DNA from: a bacterium
Lineage (GTDB): Bacteria; Patescibacteriota; Minisyncoccia; Phycocordibacterales; SBAW01
NCBI GenBank assembly: GCA_021839985.1
Contig: JAKBZO010000003.1
Coordinates: 1-46,793, forward strand
Reading direction: 5' to 3'
Length of the DNA stretch: 46,793 bases
Within the stretch, counting starts at the first letter, position 1. Every line of letters begins with the position of its first letter. The notes below the pieces were generated by a model. It did no database searches, was not told where the DNA came from, and saw only the letters and a program-made list of their open reading frames with translations. Of this stretch, positions 1 to 8,522 are shown one piece after another. Both the position numbers and the translations under genes were made by a program.

Positions 1-73
1 AGACGAGATGGTATATGAGCACGCTCACGTTGTGGCTTTTGTGCAGGTAGATGCTCACAGCTCTACTCTAACA

Positions 74-100
74 CCGCAGCAAGCTGCGGGGTATTTACCC
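74..100. repeat. Two adjacent small hairpins in the left-edge non-coding region
   Basis: Positions 74-89 form a perfect 6-bp stem (ccgcag-caag-ctgcgg), and 89-100 a second 5-bp stem (gggta-tt-taccc). From memory the first resembles REP-like hairpins found near Y1-type transposases, but no transposase is in the window. An open frame from the left edge to the taa at 101-103 would encode 33 residues matching no family I know. I therefore treat 1-243 as non-coding apart from these hairpins. Confidence 0.4.
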
Positions 101-243
101 TAAGAGGGAATAAAAGGTCCTCGCAGTAGCCAAGTGCCGTAGTAGGCTTTTCATTCACGATTTATTTTGAGATAGGTTCTAAGCACCAAACACCGCACCG
201 CCGACGTATACATAGACATTAAACAGATCCTTAGTTCATAACT

Positions 244-669
244 ATGCAAAAAATAAATAACACGACAAAGTGGGTCGCCGGTCTCATCGTGGTCGCTCTT
301 ATTTCCTTCTACGCCGGCACCATGTCTGCCTCTAAACCCGCACCTCAGGCAGGCTTCGGCGGTCAGTATGGCGCGGGTCAGAATGGCGGTGCGCGCAGCG
401 CGAGCCGCGGCGGCATGGGAGGTTTCGTGAGCGGCTCGATCGTCTCGATCGATCAGAACAGCATGACCCTCAACACGCAGAACGGCAGCTCGAAGGTCGT
501 CTTCTTCGCCACATCGACCGAGGTGATGAAGAGCGCAACCGGTTCGATCTCCGATCTTTCGGCAAATACGAACGTGGTCGTCACCGGCTCGGCGAACGCC
601 GACGGCAGCGTCACCGCGCAATCGATCCAGATCCGCCCGGCTCGGCCGCAGCAGCCAGCTGGTCAATAA
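244..669 (+). CDS. Membrane-anchored DUF5666-like protein
   Basis: A 141-residue protein of unknown function. Residues about 11-28 form one hydrophobic N-terminal segment (signal anchor or signal peptide), so the rest should be outside the cytoplasm. Residues 30-60 are Gly/Ala/Gln/Arg-rich and look disordered. Residues 60-131 have the pattern of the small beta-barrel DUF5666 family: G-x-I-x-S-I-D near the start, then V-V-V-T-G and D-G-S-V-T-A-x-x-I. No clear Shine-Dalgarno site precedes the ATG, as for most genes here. It converges on the leftward redox cluster across a shared terminator. The same fold seems to form the external domain of the membrane protein at 9120-9833, which suggests a related role. 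Function is inferred only weakly. Confidence 0.75.
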   Translation: MQKINNTTKWVAGLIVVALISFYAGTMSASKPAPQAGFGGQYGAGQNGGARSASRGGMGGFVSGSIVSIDQNSMTLNTQNGSSKVVFFATSTEVMKSATGSISDLSANTNVVVTGSANADGSVTAQSIQIRPARPQQPAGQ

Positions 670-685
670 CTTCTCTTCACTCTCT

Positions 686-718
686 AAAAAAGAACCGCCT
701 GCAGGGGCGGTTCTTTTG
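686..718. terminator. Bidirectional terminator between convergent genes
   Basis: Stem aagaaccgcc (690-699) pairs with ggcggttctt (706-715), flanked by an A-run on the left and a T-run on the right. It can therefore end transcription from the rightward gene at 244 and the leftward gene ending at 720. Confidence 0.9.
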
Positions 719-719
719 T

Positions 720-2366
720 TTACAGATCCAAATGCTTCATCGATTCTTCCCACGTCGTCCCGACTTTTTTCCCGGGGTTGAATATGTTGAGGGGGTCGAA
801 CATGTGTTTGATATCGCGAAAGAGCTCGGTCATATCGGGACCGAACATTTTCTCGACATACGGCGTGCGGATCATGCCGTCATTGTGCTCGCCGGTGATC
901 GAACCGTGATACGAAAGCACAAGGTCGTACACGCGATGCGAAAGCTCATCGATGATATGCATGTCGTCCTTTCGCTTCGGATCCATAAGCGGAATGATAT
1001 GGAAATTGCCGTCGCCGACATGCCCCGCGATCGTTTCGAACAGATCATAGTTCTTGAGGATCGCTTGCAGCTTCGGCAGAAATTCCGGAAGCGAGGCAGG
1101 TGGCACTACGAAATCGTCGATGAACGGTGCGGTGCGCATATTGCGAACCTTCTTGCGCAGAAGGTTGAAACTCTCGCGGCGGATGACCCAGTACTTGCGT
1201 GCCGCCTGCTCATCTTTTGCCACGCGCACTCTCACGTGCGGGCGCATGGTATGGATATCGTCGGCGAGTTTTTGCGCGCGCGCCGTCGCCTCTTCTTGCC
1301 TATCCGCGCGGAACTCGACCATGAGCACGAGCTTGGGAATACCGCCGGAGAGAAGCATCCACACCTCGGGCAAGAACGCGAGACCGAGTTTGAGAAGACC
1401 CATCTTCATTTGCAGTGCGAATTCGGGGAAATATTTTGCGGCAAGCTTGAAGGTATTATCGTCGTATGACTCGAAACTATCCGGCTTGTACGTGAGCACG
1501 TCCGGAATGATCGCACCGAGATCGTTCAGATCCTTGAGCATGATGATGGTCATCGCGGAATACTTCTCCGGTTGCACGAGTCTGAAGTCGATCTTCGTGA
1601 TGATGCCAAGCGTACCCTGTGCGCCGCACATGAGACGCGCGAGATCGAGCGAGCGCACGCCGTCGCCGATGTCCCACAGCGCATAACCGGATGAATTCTT
1701 CGACACGGCCGGCCGTGCATGTTCGATGACCGGGCCATGGCTCGTGAGCAGCTTCGACACGCGGCGATACAGATCGCCCTCGAATGAGAGTTCCTTCAAC
1801 TTCGCCACCAGTGCGTCGCCTTCGAGCCGCTTGAGCGTGTGCACCTCGCCGTCGGCAAGCACGACATCGATCGACTCGAGGTACCGGCTGGTCTTGCCGT
1901 ATTTGAGATTCTTCTCGCCACCCGAATCGTTGGCGACCATGCCGCCAACGGTATTGATCTCGCGAGAGGCGGTGTAGCTCGGCAGCTCAAGTCCGTGCGC
2001 CTGCGTCGCTTTGTCGAAGTCGCGGAAATACACGCCGGGCTCGACGATCGCAGAATCCTTCCCCACCTCGATGATGCGGTTGAAATGCGGCGTCATATCG
2101 AGCACGATCGAATCGGTGAGCGGACCGCCCGACATGTCAGTACCGGCGGATCGCGCCGTAAGCGAGACATGCGCCTGCGGGTCGGCCGTCTTCTTTGCCG
2201 ATGCAAACTTCACGAGCGCACAGATATCCTCGGCGTCCTGCGGCGCCACGACCGCTTCCGGCTTCACCACAAACAAACTTGCGTCGCGGCTCGCGCGCGT
2301 GAGCGTCGCGTCGTCGGTCTCGACTTCACCGCGCACGATACCTCGCAATTCGTCTGCAAAAGACAT
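720..2366 (-). CDS. FAD-linked oxidase / FAD-binding dehydrogenase (GlcD, D-lactate dehydrogenase type)
   Basis: A 548-residue flavoprotein of the vanillyl-alcohol-oxidase fold. The PCMH-type FAD-binding domain spans about 30-220, with ARSAGTDMSGGPL at 71-83 and TVGGMVANDSGG at 139-150, both typical FAD-contact loops. The C-terminal substrate domain carries HVGDGNFHI at 449-457 and GSITGEHNDG at 488-497, the signatures of glycolate and D-lactate dehydrogenases. There are no 4Fe-4S cysteine clusters, so it is the short form without the fused C-terminal ferredoxin domain. It is the last gene of the leftward cluster, 33 bp after the MFS gene. It probably oxidises a 2-hydroxy acid such as D-lactate, but substrate and electron acceptor cannot be read from the sequence. 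In context it could feed electrons to the neighbouring flavin system. Confidence 0.88.
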   Translation of the reverse strand: MSFADELRGIVRGEVETDDATLTRASRDASLFVVKPEAVVAPQDAEDICALVKFASAKKTADPQAHVSLTARSAGTDMSGGPLTDSIVLDMTPHFNRIIEVGKDSAIVEPGVYFRDFDKATQAHGLELPSYTASREINTVGGMVANDSGGEKNLKYGKTSRYLESIDVVLADGEVHTLKRLEGDALVAKLKELSFEGDLYRRVSKLLTSHGPVIEHARPAVSKNSSGYALWDIGDGVRSLDLARLMCGAQGTLGIITKIDFRLVQPEKYSAMTIIMLKDLNDLGAIIPDVLTYKPDSFESYDDNTFKLAAKYFPEFALQMKMGLLKLGLAFLPEVWMLLSGGIPKLVLMVEFRADRQEEATARAQKLADDIHTMRPHVRVRVAKDEQAARKYWVIRRESFNLLRKKVRNMRTAPFIDDFVVPPASLPEFLPKLQAILKNYDLFETIAGHVGDGNFHIIPLMDPKRKDDMHIIDELSHRVYDLVLSYHGSITGEHNDGMIRTPYVEKMFGPDMTELFRDIKHMFDPLNIFNPGKKVGTTWEESMKHLDL

Positions 2367-2399
2367 GCTTTCAGTATAGCAGGTGTTTTCAGTTGCGCT

Positions 2400-3905
2400 C
2401 TACTCCGCCATGAGCAGTTGTTCTTCTTGTTCCTGTGTGATCGGCAGATCATGATCGAGTTTCATAAAGAGCGCCGCGAACGCGCCGACGGCGACAAGCA
2501 TTGAAGCTATCAAAAACACGTCTGAGTATGCCGCAACCTGCGCTTTCAGTTCGATAAGAGCGATGCCTTGCTGTATGACCTCTGGATTGGTGCTTCGAAT
2601 AACGCTGTTCTGTGCGATCGAGAGCACACGCACCTTTTCTGAATATTGCAGGATCGTGCCGAAGAGCGCGATGCCGAATGCGCCCGCCGTGTTACGCACA
2701 AGCGCGAGGATCGCTGAGGCGATGCCGATCTCGCTCTGAGGAACCGCGGCCGCAACAACGGCGGTGCGCTGTGCCATGCCGAAGCCCATCGTGAGCGACA
2801 TGATCGCCAGCGGTATCGAAAGTTCAAGCACGGTCGATTTCGCATCAATGAACGTGTACAGATAGATGGCAAAAGCGGCACCGAGCGTACTCCAGAAGAT
2901 GACGATGTTCGCTCTCACGCGGCCGATGAGTGAGCCGCCGATCGGCGCAGCAAGCATGAGGCCGACCGCCATCGGAATGAAAAGCATGCCGGTCTGTGTC
3001 GCGTTGTAACCGAGGAATGTCTGCGCGAAGATCGGGATCAGGAAAATACTTCCCATGAGTCCGACGAACATGATGAAGTTGTTCGCAAGCGCGTTCACGA
3101 AAAGCGGTATCGTGAAGAATTTAAGATCGATGATCGGCTCGGTATGATCGCGCTCGATCGTATAAAAGATCCATGAAAAGACCGCGATCGTACCGTAACA
3201 CAGCAGACTGTTCACCGAGAGCCAGCCCCAGTCCATACCCTTGTCGAGCACGAGCACCATCGCAGAGAGCACGATGCCGAGCGTCGTGGCGCCCCACCAA
3301 TCGAACACGACGGTCTTCTTTTCGGAAGTCGATTCATGGATGAACGTGAGCGCCATCGCAAGGCCGATAAGACCGACCGGCAAGTTGATAAGGAAGACGG
3401 AGCGCCAGCCGAACAGGTCGATCATGGGGCCGCCAATGAGCGGGCCGAAGACCGATGCGGCTGCGAACGAGCTCGACCAGATGCCGAGCGCCTGCGCGCG
3501 TTCTTTTCCCGCCGGAAAGGTCACGGCTATGATCGCCATCGCGGTCGGATAATCCGCCGATGACGCGATTGCTTGAATGATGCGGAAGACGATCATCGAA
3601 CCGAAGTTCCACGCGAATCCGGCGAGCACGGAACCGAAAATGAAAATGGAGAACCCGAGAACATAGATCTTCTTACGGCCGATCGTGTCGCCGAGTTTGC
3701 CCCAGATCGGCACGAAGATCGCATTGGCAAGAATATACGCGGTCGCGATCCAGCCGGCGGTCGAGACCGTGATGCCGAAATCACTGATCATCTTCGGCAG
3801 CGCCAGGTTGACGATGTTCTGGTCGATACGACCAAGAAAGGTGCCGACGATCACGGTCGCCAGCACCCACCATTTGAGTGAAGGATTTTCGTTTGTGTTC
3901 GTCAT
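2400..3905 (-). CDS. MFS drug:H+ antiporter, DHA2 (EmrB/QacA) family
   Basis: A 501-residue integral membrane protein with about 14 predicted hydrophobic segments, the size and layout of DHA2 exporters. Residues 24-38 (LGRIDQNIVNLALPK) match the TM1 motif of the family, with an acidic Asp in the membrane. The loop G-K-L-G-D-T-I-G-R-K-K is the MFS motif A. It follows two HlyD-type adaptor genes, the usual EmrA-EmrB arrangement, although 135 bp containing a palindromic element separate it from the nearer adaptor. It likely exports a hydrophobic compound by proton exchange. Linkage to electron-transfer genes hints that the substrate could be a redox-active small molecule, which is inference only. 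Confidence 0.9.
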   Translation of the reverse strand: MTNTNENPSLKWWVLATVIVGTFLGRIDQNIVNLALPKMISDFGITVSTAGWIATAYILANAIFVPIWGKLGDTIGRKKIYVLGFSIFIFGSVLAGFAWNFGSMIVFRIIQAIASSADYPTAMAIIAVTFPAGKERAQALGIWSSSFAAASVFGPLIGGPMIDLFGWRSVFLINLPVGLIGLAMALTFIHESTSEKKTVVFDWWGATTLGIVLSAMVLVLDKGMDWGWLSVNSLLCYGTIAVFSWIFYTIERDHTEPIIDLKFFTIPLFVNALANNFIMFVGLMGSIFLIPIFAQTFLGYNATQTGMLFIPMAVGLMLAAPIGGSLIGRVRANIVIFWSTLGAAFAIYLYTFIDAKSTVLELSIPLAIMSLTMGFGMAQRTAVVAAAVPQSEIGIASAILALVRNTAGAFGIALFGTILQYSEKVRVLSIAQNSVIRSTNPEVIQQGIALIELKAQVAAYSDVFLIASMLVAVGAFAALFMKLDHDLPITQEQEEQLLMAE

Positions 3906-3918
3906 ACCATGCTCAGGG

Positions 3919-4044
3919 ATAAGGCTTTCATTTTCGGATGCAGTGCAAGAAGAGCGCGAGGAGCGAAGCGAGCCTTACTTCGTCGTAAGGTGAGCGAGCC
4001 CCGGAGCGCTCGACGACGCAATACGCCGAAAATGGAAGCCTTAT
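3919..4044. repeat. Palindromic intergenic element, copy 1 (88-nt core with 19-bp arms)
   Basis: Left arm ataaggctttcattttcgg (3919-3937) is complementary with one mismatch to the right arm ccgaaaatggaagccttat (4026-4044). The 88-nt core (3938-4025) contains a hairpin ccttac/gtaagg and the motif gagcgaagcgag. The core aligns end to end with that at 26339-26426, also 88 nt, while the arms differ. The right arm covers the stop codon of the upstream adaptor gene, so the element sits inside the operon and could act as a processing or attenuation hairpin. Confidence 0.75.
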
Positions 4045-4682
4045 TTGGTGTAGATCCACATTCTCGCACTCATCCCATTCTTAAGTTCCGGATGCGCCGC
4101 GACATCGAAGCGTGCCTTCACTGCGAATTGTTTCACTTCGCGCTGATCCGAGATATTGAACACGACGCCCGATTCATTCGACGACGGTGCAACTTCGTCG
4201 ACCACGCCCTGGAATTGTTCGCTCCCAAACGCGTCGACCGTGAAGACGACCGTATCGCCGACCGCGATCCGCGAGAGTCCCTTGTCTTCATCGACATTGC
4301 CGACCACGCGCAGCGCCGAAGGATCGATCATGTCGACCACCGCTTCGCCCGGCGCCACCGCCGCGCCGATCTTATCCGGCACGCTTACGATGACACCCGA
4401 TACTTTCGTTTTGATCAGCTCATTCCCGACCTGCGCCACGGCCTCATCCGCTCTGACCGTGTCACCCTCCTGTACGAAGATCTCCTGCAGCGTCCCGCTT
4501 CCCTGCGGCGAAAGTTCGATGATGGGCGCCGCGATCGACGCCTTGTCGGTATACACGCGTGAGCCTGAAATAATGAGGTACGCGATAAGACCAGCTCCTG
4601 CCGCGATCACGAAGACGGCCGCCAGCGTTTGTATCCACACGCGGCGTGAAAATGTTTTTGAAGTGTTCGTTGGTGAGTCCAT
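4041..4682 (-). CDS. HlyD/EmrA-type membrane fusion (adaptor) protein, short form
   Basis: A 213-residue protein with one N-terminal membrane segment (about 16-39) and an external remainder. Residues 45-110 hold the lipoyl/biotinyl-like half motifs (I-F-V-Q-E-G-D-T-V-R-A-D-E and V-S-V-P-D-K-I-G-A-A-V-A-P-G-E). A beta-barrel domain (about 115-205) follows, ending in G-M-S-A-R-M-W-I-Y-T-K. It lacks the long coiled-coil hairpin of classical EmrA, so it is unusually short. It starts 8 bp after the stop of the larger adaptor and precedes the DHA2 exporter. Two adaptors in tandem for one exporter are odd for a cell presumed to lack an outer membrane. They may make a cell-surface or periplasm-like conduit. 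Confidence 0.82.
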   Translation of the reverse strand: MDSPTNTSKTFSRRVWIQTLAAVFVIAAGAGLIAYLIISGSRVYTDKASIAAPIIELSPQGSGTLQEIFVQEGDTVRADEAVAQVGNELIKTKVSGVIVSVPDKIGAAVAPGEAVVDMIDPSALRVVGNVDEDKGLSRIAVGDTVVFTVDAFGSEQFQGVVDEVAPSSNESGVVFNISDQREVKQFAVKARFDVAAHPELKNGMSARMWIYTK

Positions 4683-4690
4683 AAAAATAA

Positions 4691-6187
4691 TTACTGTGCG
4701 CTAGTGCCGAACGCCGCGACGCGATCTCCCTCCGAGATACCGGAGACGATCTGCGCGTTGCCAGAATTGTCGATCGTGCCGACCACCACCGGCGTCAGCG
4801 TGCGCACGCTACCCTTGATGACGAGCACGTACGTCTGCGTGCCTTGCGTGATGATCGCGCTCTGCGGAACAACGAGCGTATCATTCGCACCGCCGATGTC
4901 GATCGAGAGATTCGCCGTCAGCCCCGCCTTGATGCGCGCATCGGCATCGGTGAATTGAACGGTCACCTTATATGCCGGCACGCCGCTCGTGATCGTGGCC
5001 GAGGGATCGATCGCAACGACCGTCGCACTGAAGGTGCTGTCCGGATACGCGTCGAGGCGCACGGTTGCCGTTTGTCCCACCTTTATCTTCGCCATGTCGA
5101 CTTCCGACACCAGCGTCTTGACCTCGAAGTGAGCGTTTGAGTTGAGTGATATGAATGATTGTCCGGCCGCGACTACTTCTCCCGTGTTGCCGTCCTGTCG
5201 TACGATCGTACCTGCGATCGGCGCGCGGATGACCGAGTGTGCTAGATCGACGTTCGCTGCGTCGAGTGACGCCTGCGCCGCCGCGACCGCAGCCTCTTGT
5301 GCGGCGACCTGATCCGACGTAGCTCCAGCAACATCGAGCGCCAAATGGCCTTCGGCGCTATTGAGCGTTGCGAGCGCTGCAGAAACATTCGCGCGCGCCG
5401 CCGCGATATTCGTCTGATATCCGTAAAGGACCGCGCTTGAGTTGGTGTTCGCCGGGATCGCGGAGGTGAGCGATGCAGCGGCAGCATCAAGCAGCGCATT
5501 CACGTCATCAAGATGGTCGCGTGCCGTCTTGGCGTCCGCGATCAGATCCGTGTCGAGCACGTTCGAAAGTTCTGGGAGCGTATCATGCCATGACGAAAGC
5601 ATCGACTCAGCTGACACCCGCAGCGCAAGCGTATCCGTCGTGATCTGTTGGTTGGTCGTCAAGAAAGTGAGCGTTGGCTGCACCGTGCGCGGATTGTTGA
5701 TGAACTGATCGACTTTGTTATGAACGGCGTCATCGGCAGCGATGTAGCCGCTTTCGATCGCCTGTTCGACCGCGATGCGCGCCGTCGCGAGTTCTTCCGG
5801 TCGCGCACCCGCCTGAAGATCGGCGAGCTTTGCCTGCTGCGCCTCAAGCGCGGCCTGCGCTCCATCGCGCGCTGCCACGAGATCACCGTTTGAAAGCGTT
5901 GCGAGCACTTGCCCTGTCGCAACCTGAGAACCGACGCTAACCGGCAGCGTGCCGATCGTACCACCGCGGCTAAATCCGAGATCGATACTCTCCGTTGCTG
6001 AAACCGTTCCGGTCGTCTCGACCGCTCCCGTGACCGAGCCGCGCGTCACGACCACGGTCTGTGCGCTCGGCGTGCGCGAAGCATATATAGAGACGAACAA
6101 GATCGCCAGACACGCCAAACCAAAAGCCGACCCGATAACCACGGGCGGCGTCAAGAATGTCTGAGCTTTCGACAAAATACCTTTCAT
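4691..6187 (-). CDS. Efflux periplasmic adaptor, HlyD/MacA-like
   Basis: A 498-residue protein from the ATG at 6187; an in-frame GTG at 6211 would add eight residues but has no better ribosome site. One membrane segment lies at about 12-36, after a short Lys-containing cytoplasmic start. A first lipoyl half follows (G-S-V-T-G-A-V-E-T-T-G-T-V and V-G-S-Q-V-A-T-G-Q-V-L-A-T-L). A long alpha-helical, Ala-rich hairpin (about 95-320) comes next, then the second lipoyl half (S-V-I-R-A-P-I-A-G-T-I-V), a beta-barrel and a membrane-proximal domain ending in I-S-E-G-D-R-V-A. This is the complete RND/MacA adaptor plan. No MacB, RND pump or TolC gene is nearby; the only exporter in the cluster is the DHA2 protein. 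A 66-bp gap separates it from the reductase gene upstream. Confidence 0.87.
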   Translation of the reverse strand: MKGILSKAQTFLTPPVVIGSAFGLACLAILFVSIYASRTPSAQTVVVTRGSVTGAVETTGTVSATESIDLGFSRGGTIGTLPVSVGSQVATGQVLATLSNGDLVAARDGAQAALEAQQAKLADLQAGARPEELATARIAVEQAIESGYIAADDAVHNKVDQFINNPRTVQPTLTFLTTNQQITTDTLALRVSAESMLSSWHDTLPELSNVLDTDLIADAKTARDHLDDVNALLDAAAASLTSAIPANTNSSAVLYGYQTNIAAARANVSAALATLNSAEGHLALDVAGATSDQVAAQEAAVAAAQASLDAANVDLAHSVIRAPIAGTIVRQDGNTGEVVAAGQSFISLNSNAHFEVKTLVSEVDMAKIKVGQTATVRLDAYPDSTFSATVVAIDPSATITSGVPAYKVTVQFTDADARIKAGLTANLSIDIGGANDTLVVPQSAIITQGTQTYVLVIKGSVRTLTPVVVGTIDNSGNAQIVSGISEGDRVAAFGTSAQ

Positions 6188-6253
6188 ACCACAGCGATTT
6201 GACAAAATCACTGTAGCATATTATTTCATGTTTCGCAAGGAATACGCGGCTTC

Positions 6254-7795
6254 TTATGCCAAGCCCGGGAAGAAATCTTTTTTGATGCGACGGCGCGGCA
6301 CACCCATAGAACGAAGCGTTGCGTCCATTGCGGAGACCATGCCGTGCGGACCGGAGAGATAGAATGTGCGCTGCGCATGGTCTGGTATTCGTTTCTCTAT
6401 GAAATTACGATCGATAGTACCCATATACGTATCACCTGGCGTCGACAGTGAAGCCACCTCCCCCGAAAGCACGTAAGTGGTCTTCATGCCGAAGAGCTCT
6501 GCAGCTCGATCGAACACGTCGCGATATGCGATCTCGTCGGCTTTTTTGTTCGAGTACAGCATGACCACATCACGCGATTCTCCCGAATCGATCATGTGGC
6601 GCGTCATGCTCGCAAAGGGCGTCACGCCGATGCCGCCTGCAATGAAGGCCAGCTTGCGTTTCGGATCACGCGGCATAACGAAGTCGCCCGAGAGATGCGA
6701 CGCGGAGATCACTCCGCCGATCGGCAGCTTGAAGATCGCTTTTTTGAAAGAACTCGGCGCGTCGTACACTTTCACGCCGATGCGTATGTACTCGTCCTCA
6801 GGCGATGACGCGATCGTAAAGTAGCGCCGATTGCCGCGCGAGTCAGGGCGCGAATGACCGAGTGTCCATTCGATATATTGCCCCGGCGTGAACGCGAACG
6901 CTTCCCGTCTATCGCTTGAGAAGACGAATTCATATACGCCGTTTCCAAGCTTGTTGCGCTCGACGAGCGTGAGCATGAATCGCTCTTTCGGACTCATCAG
7001 GAATGAGAAGATGTTGCCCGCAAGAAGCGCGAGCTCCGGCGTGAAGAAGAAGCCGAAGATGTTCACGGCGGGGGCAAGAAGAACGCCAACAAACCCTCCA
7101 TAGAGCACGCGTCGGAGTGCGGTCGGTGGCGTCGTGAGCGGCTCCGAGAGCATCGCGAATGCAAAGAAAAGCACCGGCGTGTAGAGCAGCGCTTGCACTG
7201 AGGTGGTCACGGCATCACTCGACGTGAGCGCTATTGCGGCAAAGAGGGCGCCAAAGAAACCGAACATGAGATCGAAGCGGCGGATCTTGCGGACCACGAG
7301 CAGACCGCCGACCGTGACGAACGGCAAGAGCCAAAGACTGCCACCGATCCACCACGTCGCCGATTGACCGATCATGAACGATGAAATCGCCACGCCGAAG
7401 GCGGCGGGGTTGAAGATATGCTTGCGCCGATAGGCAAAGATGAATTTCGACGCCATCGCCCACACGGAAGCGAAGACGAGTCCGGCGACACCCGCCGCGT
7501 CGGTCCACGATACCGGGTTCATGATGAGCACTATGACCAGCGCGGTGATATAGGGCGACTCGACATTCGCTGGCGCATCAAAGCCCCACGCAAAGACCCA
7601 ATTCGCGAGTGCCGAAACCGCGAGGATGAGCGCTGTCGAAAAGAGAAGTTGGAGCGGAGAGAACGCCAATAGTCCGAAGAAGCTCAGAGCGAATGCGACG
7701 ACGATCAGCAAGGCGGCATAGTAGAGCACCACGCGATACATAGTGATGCGATCGAGCTCGCTGTCGATGGTCTTAAATAGTTGCAACATGGTCAT
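6254..7795 (-). CDS. NqrB/RnfD-like membrane domain fused to a ferredoxin-NAD(P)H reductase domain
   Basis: A 513-residue fusion. Residues 20-265 form about eight to nine membrane segments of the NQR2/RnfD/RnfE family, recognisable by K-H-I-F-N-P-A-A-F-G (125-134), S-A-T at 145-147 where RnfD/NqrB carry a covalently bound FMN on Thr, and M-L-S-E-P-L-T-T-P (215-223). Residues 272-513 are a flavin reductase module: F-T-P-G-Q-Y (302-307) and R-Y-F-T-I-A-S-S-P (324-332) for FAD, A-G-G-I-G-V-T-P-F (386-394) and Y-L-S-G-P-H-G-M (479-486) for NAD(P). The reductase would face the cytoplasm, take electrons from NAD(P)H and pass them across the membrane through flavins. Its start overlaps the apbE stop by 4 bp (translational coupling). 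Such fusions are known from flavinylated extracytosolic electron-transfer loci. Confidence 0.88.
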   Translation of the reverse strand: MTMLQLFKTIDSELDRITMYRVVLYYAALLIVVAFALSFFGLLAFSPLQLLFSTALILAVSALANWVFAWGFDAPANVESPYITALVIVLIMNPVSWTDAAGVAGLVFASVWAMASKFIFAYRRKHIFNPAAFGVAISSFMIGQSATWWIGGSLWLLPFVTVGGLLVVRKIRRFDLMFGFFGALFAAIALTSSDAVTTSVQALLYTPVLFFAFAMLSEPLTTPPTALRRVLYGGFVGVLLAPAVNIFGFFFTPELALLAGNIFSFLMSPKERFMLTLVERNKLGNGVYEFVFSSDRREAFAFTPGQYIEWTLGHSRPDSRGNRRYFTIASSPEDEYIRIGVKVYDAPSSFKKAIFKLPIGGVISASHLSGDFVMPRDPKRKLAFIAGGIGVTPFASMTRHMIDSGESRDVVMLYSNKKADEIAYRDVFDRAAELFGMKTTYVLSGEVASLSTPGDTYMGTIDRNFIEKRIPDHAQRTFYLSGPHGMVSAMDATLRSMGVPRRRIKKDFFPGLA

Positions 7796-8511
7796 TGAAA
7801 TGAGGAGGTCATCGTCGCGACCCCGTCAGTATCTATCATATACGCTTCGAGCCCCGGGAGCGACTCGATGAATGCTGCGCCACGCTTCCCCATCGCGAAT
7901 GCTGCGGTCGCAAAACGATCCGCTTCAAGGATATCCGGACCGATGACCGTGATACTCGCAACATCGTGCGCTGCCGTATGAGACGCGCGCGGATCATAGA
8001 TATGACCGCCGCGCATGGAGGAGCCGGAGGTGGCGACGCCGCGGCCGCGCGGCACGACGACCTTCACGATCTGCTCGAAGTCGAACGGGTTGCGAATGCC
8101 GATCCGCCACTCTTCCCCTTCGGCGCTGCGTCCTTCCGTGTGAATATCTCCGCCTGCGTCGATAAGAAAATCATGGTAGCCGCGAGCGCGCACGATATCC
8201 GCCGCTTTTTTTATCGCCCAGCCTTTGGTGATGCCGGAGGGATCAATGCGCCCATCCGCGCGCACGATATCGAAGTAGCCGTCCGTCTCCTGTTTTGTCT
8301 TTTCTGCGATGATGAGGATCTCCTGAAGCTCAGCGCTCGTGGCGCTCTCGCCGCGGTTGAGTGCGGCGACCTCGCTATCATCGCGGAAGAAGCTGAATCG
8401 TTTTTCGACTTCGGTGAGGAACGCGAACACCTCATTGAGTGCGTCCGCGTTATGCGCGTCGACGATATCGACGACGATCGGCATGGTCATGATGACGCGC
8501 GTTTCTTTCAT
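7792..8511 (-). CDS. apbE: ApbE-type FAD:protein FMN transferase
   Basis: A 239-residue flavin transferase that attaches FMN from FAD to Thr in FMN-binding and NqrB/RnfD proteins. Family motifs are present in order: D-P-S-G-I-T-K-G-W-A (90-99), I-D-A-G-G-D-I (117-123), G-V-A-T-S-G-S-S (158-165), H-I-Y-D-P-R (170-175) and A-D-R-F-A-T-A-A-F-A-M-G (197-208, Mg and catalytic region). Unlike most bacterial ApbE proteins it shows no signal peptide or lipobox: the chain begins almost directly with the first beta-strand. It is therefore either cytoplasmic or has an unusual start; no upstream in-frame extension looks better. It lies 11 bp after the FMN-binding protein gene and overlaps the reductase gene, whose products are its likely substrates. 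Confidence 0.92.
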   Translation of the reverse strand: MKETRVIMTMPIVVDIVDAHNADALNEVFAFLTEVEKRFSFFRDDSEVAALNRGESATSAELQEILIIAEKTKQETDGYFDIVRADGRIDPSGITKGWAIKKAADIVRARGYHDFLIDAGGDIHTEGRSAEGEEWRIGIRNPFDFEQIVKVVVPRGRGVATSGSSMRGGHIYDPRASHTAAHDVASITVIGPDILEADRFATAAFAMGKRGAAFIESLPGLEAYMIDTDGVATMTSSFQ

Positions 8512-8522
8512 AGCAGATCAGT

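Noticed and set aside
2-103. Possible C-terminal gene fragment at the left edge
   Set aside because: The 33-residue frame overlaps two hairpins and has no family resemblance, so I describe it as non-coding.
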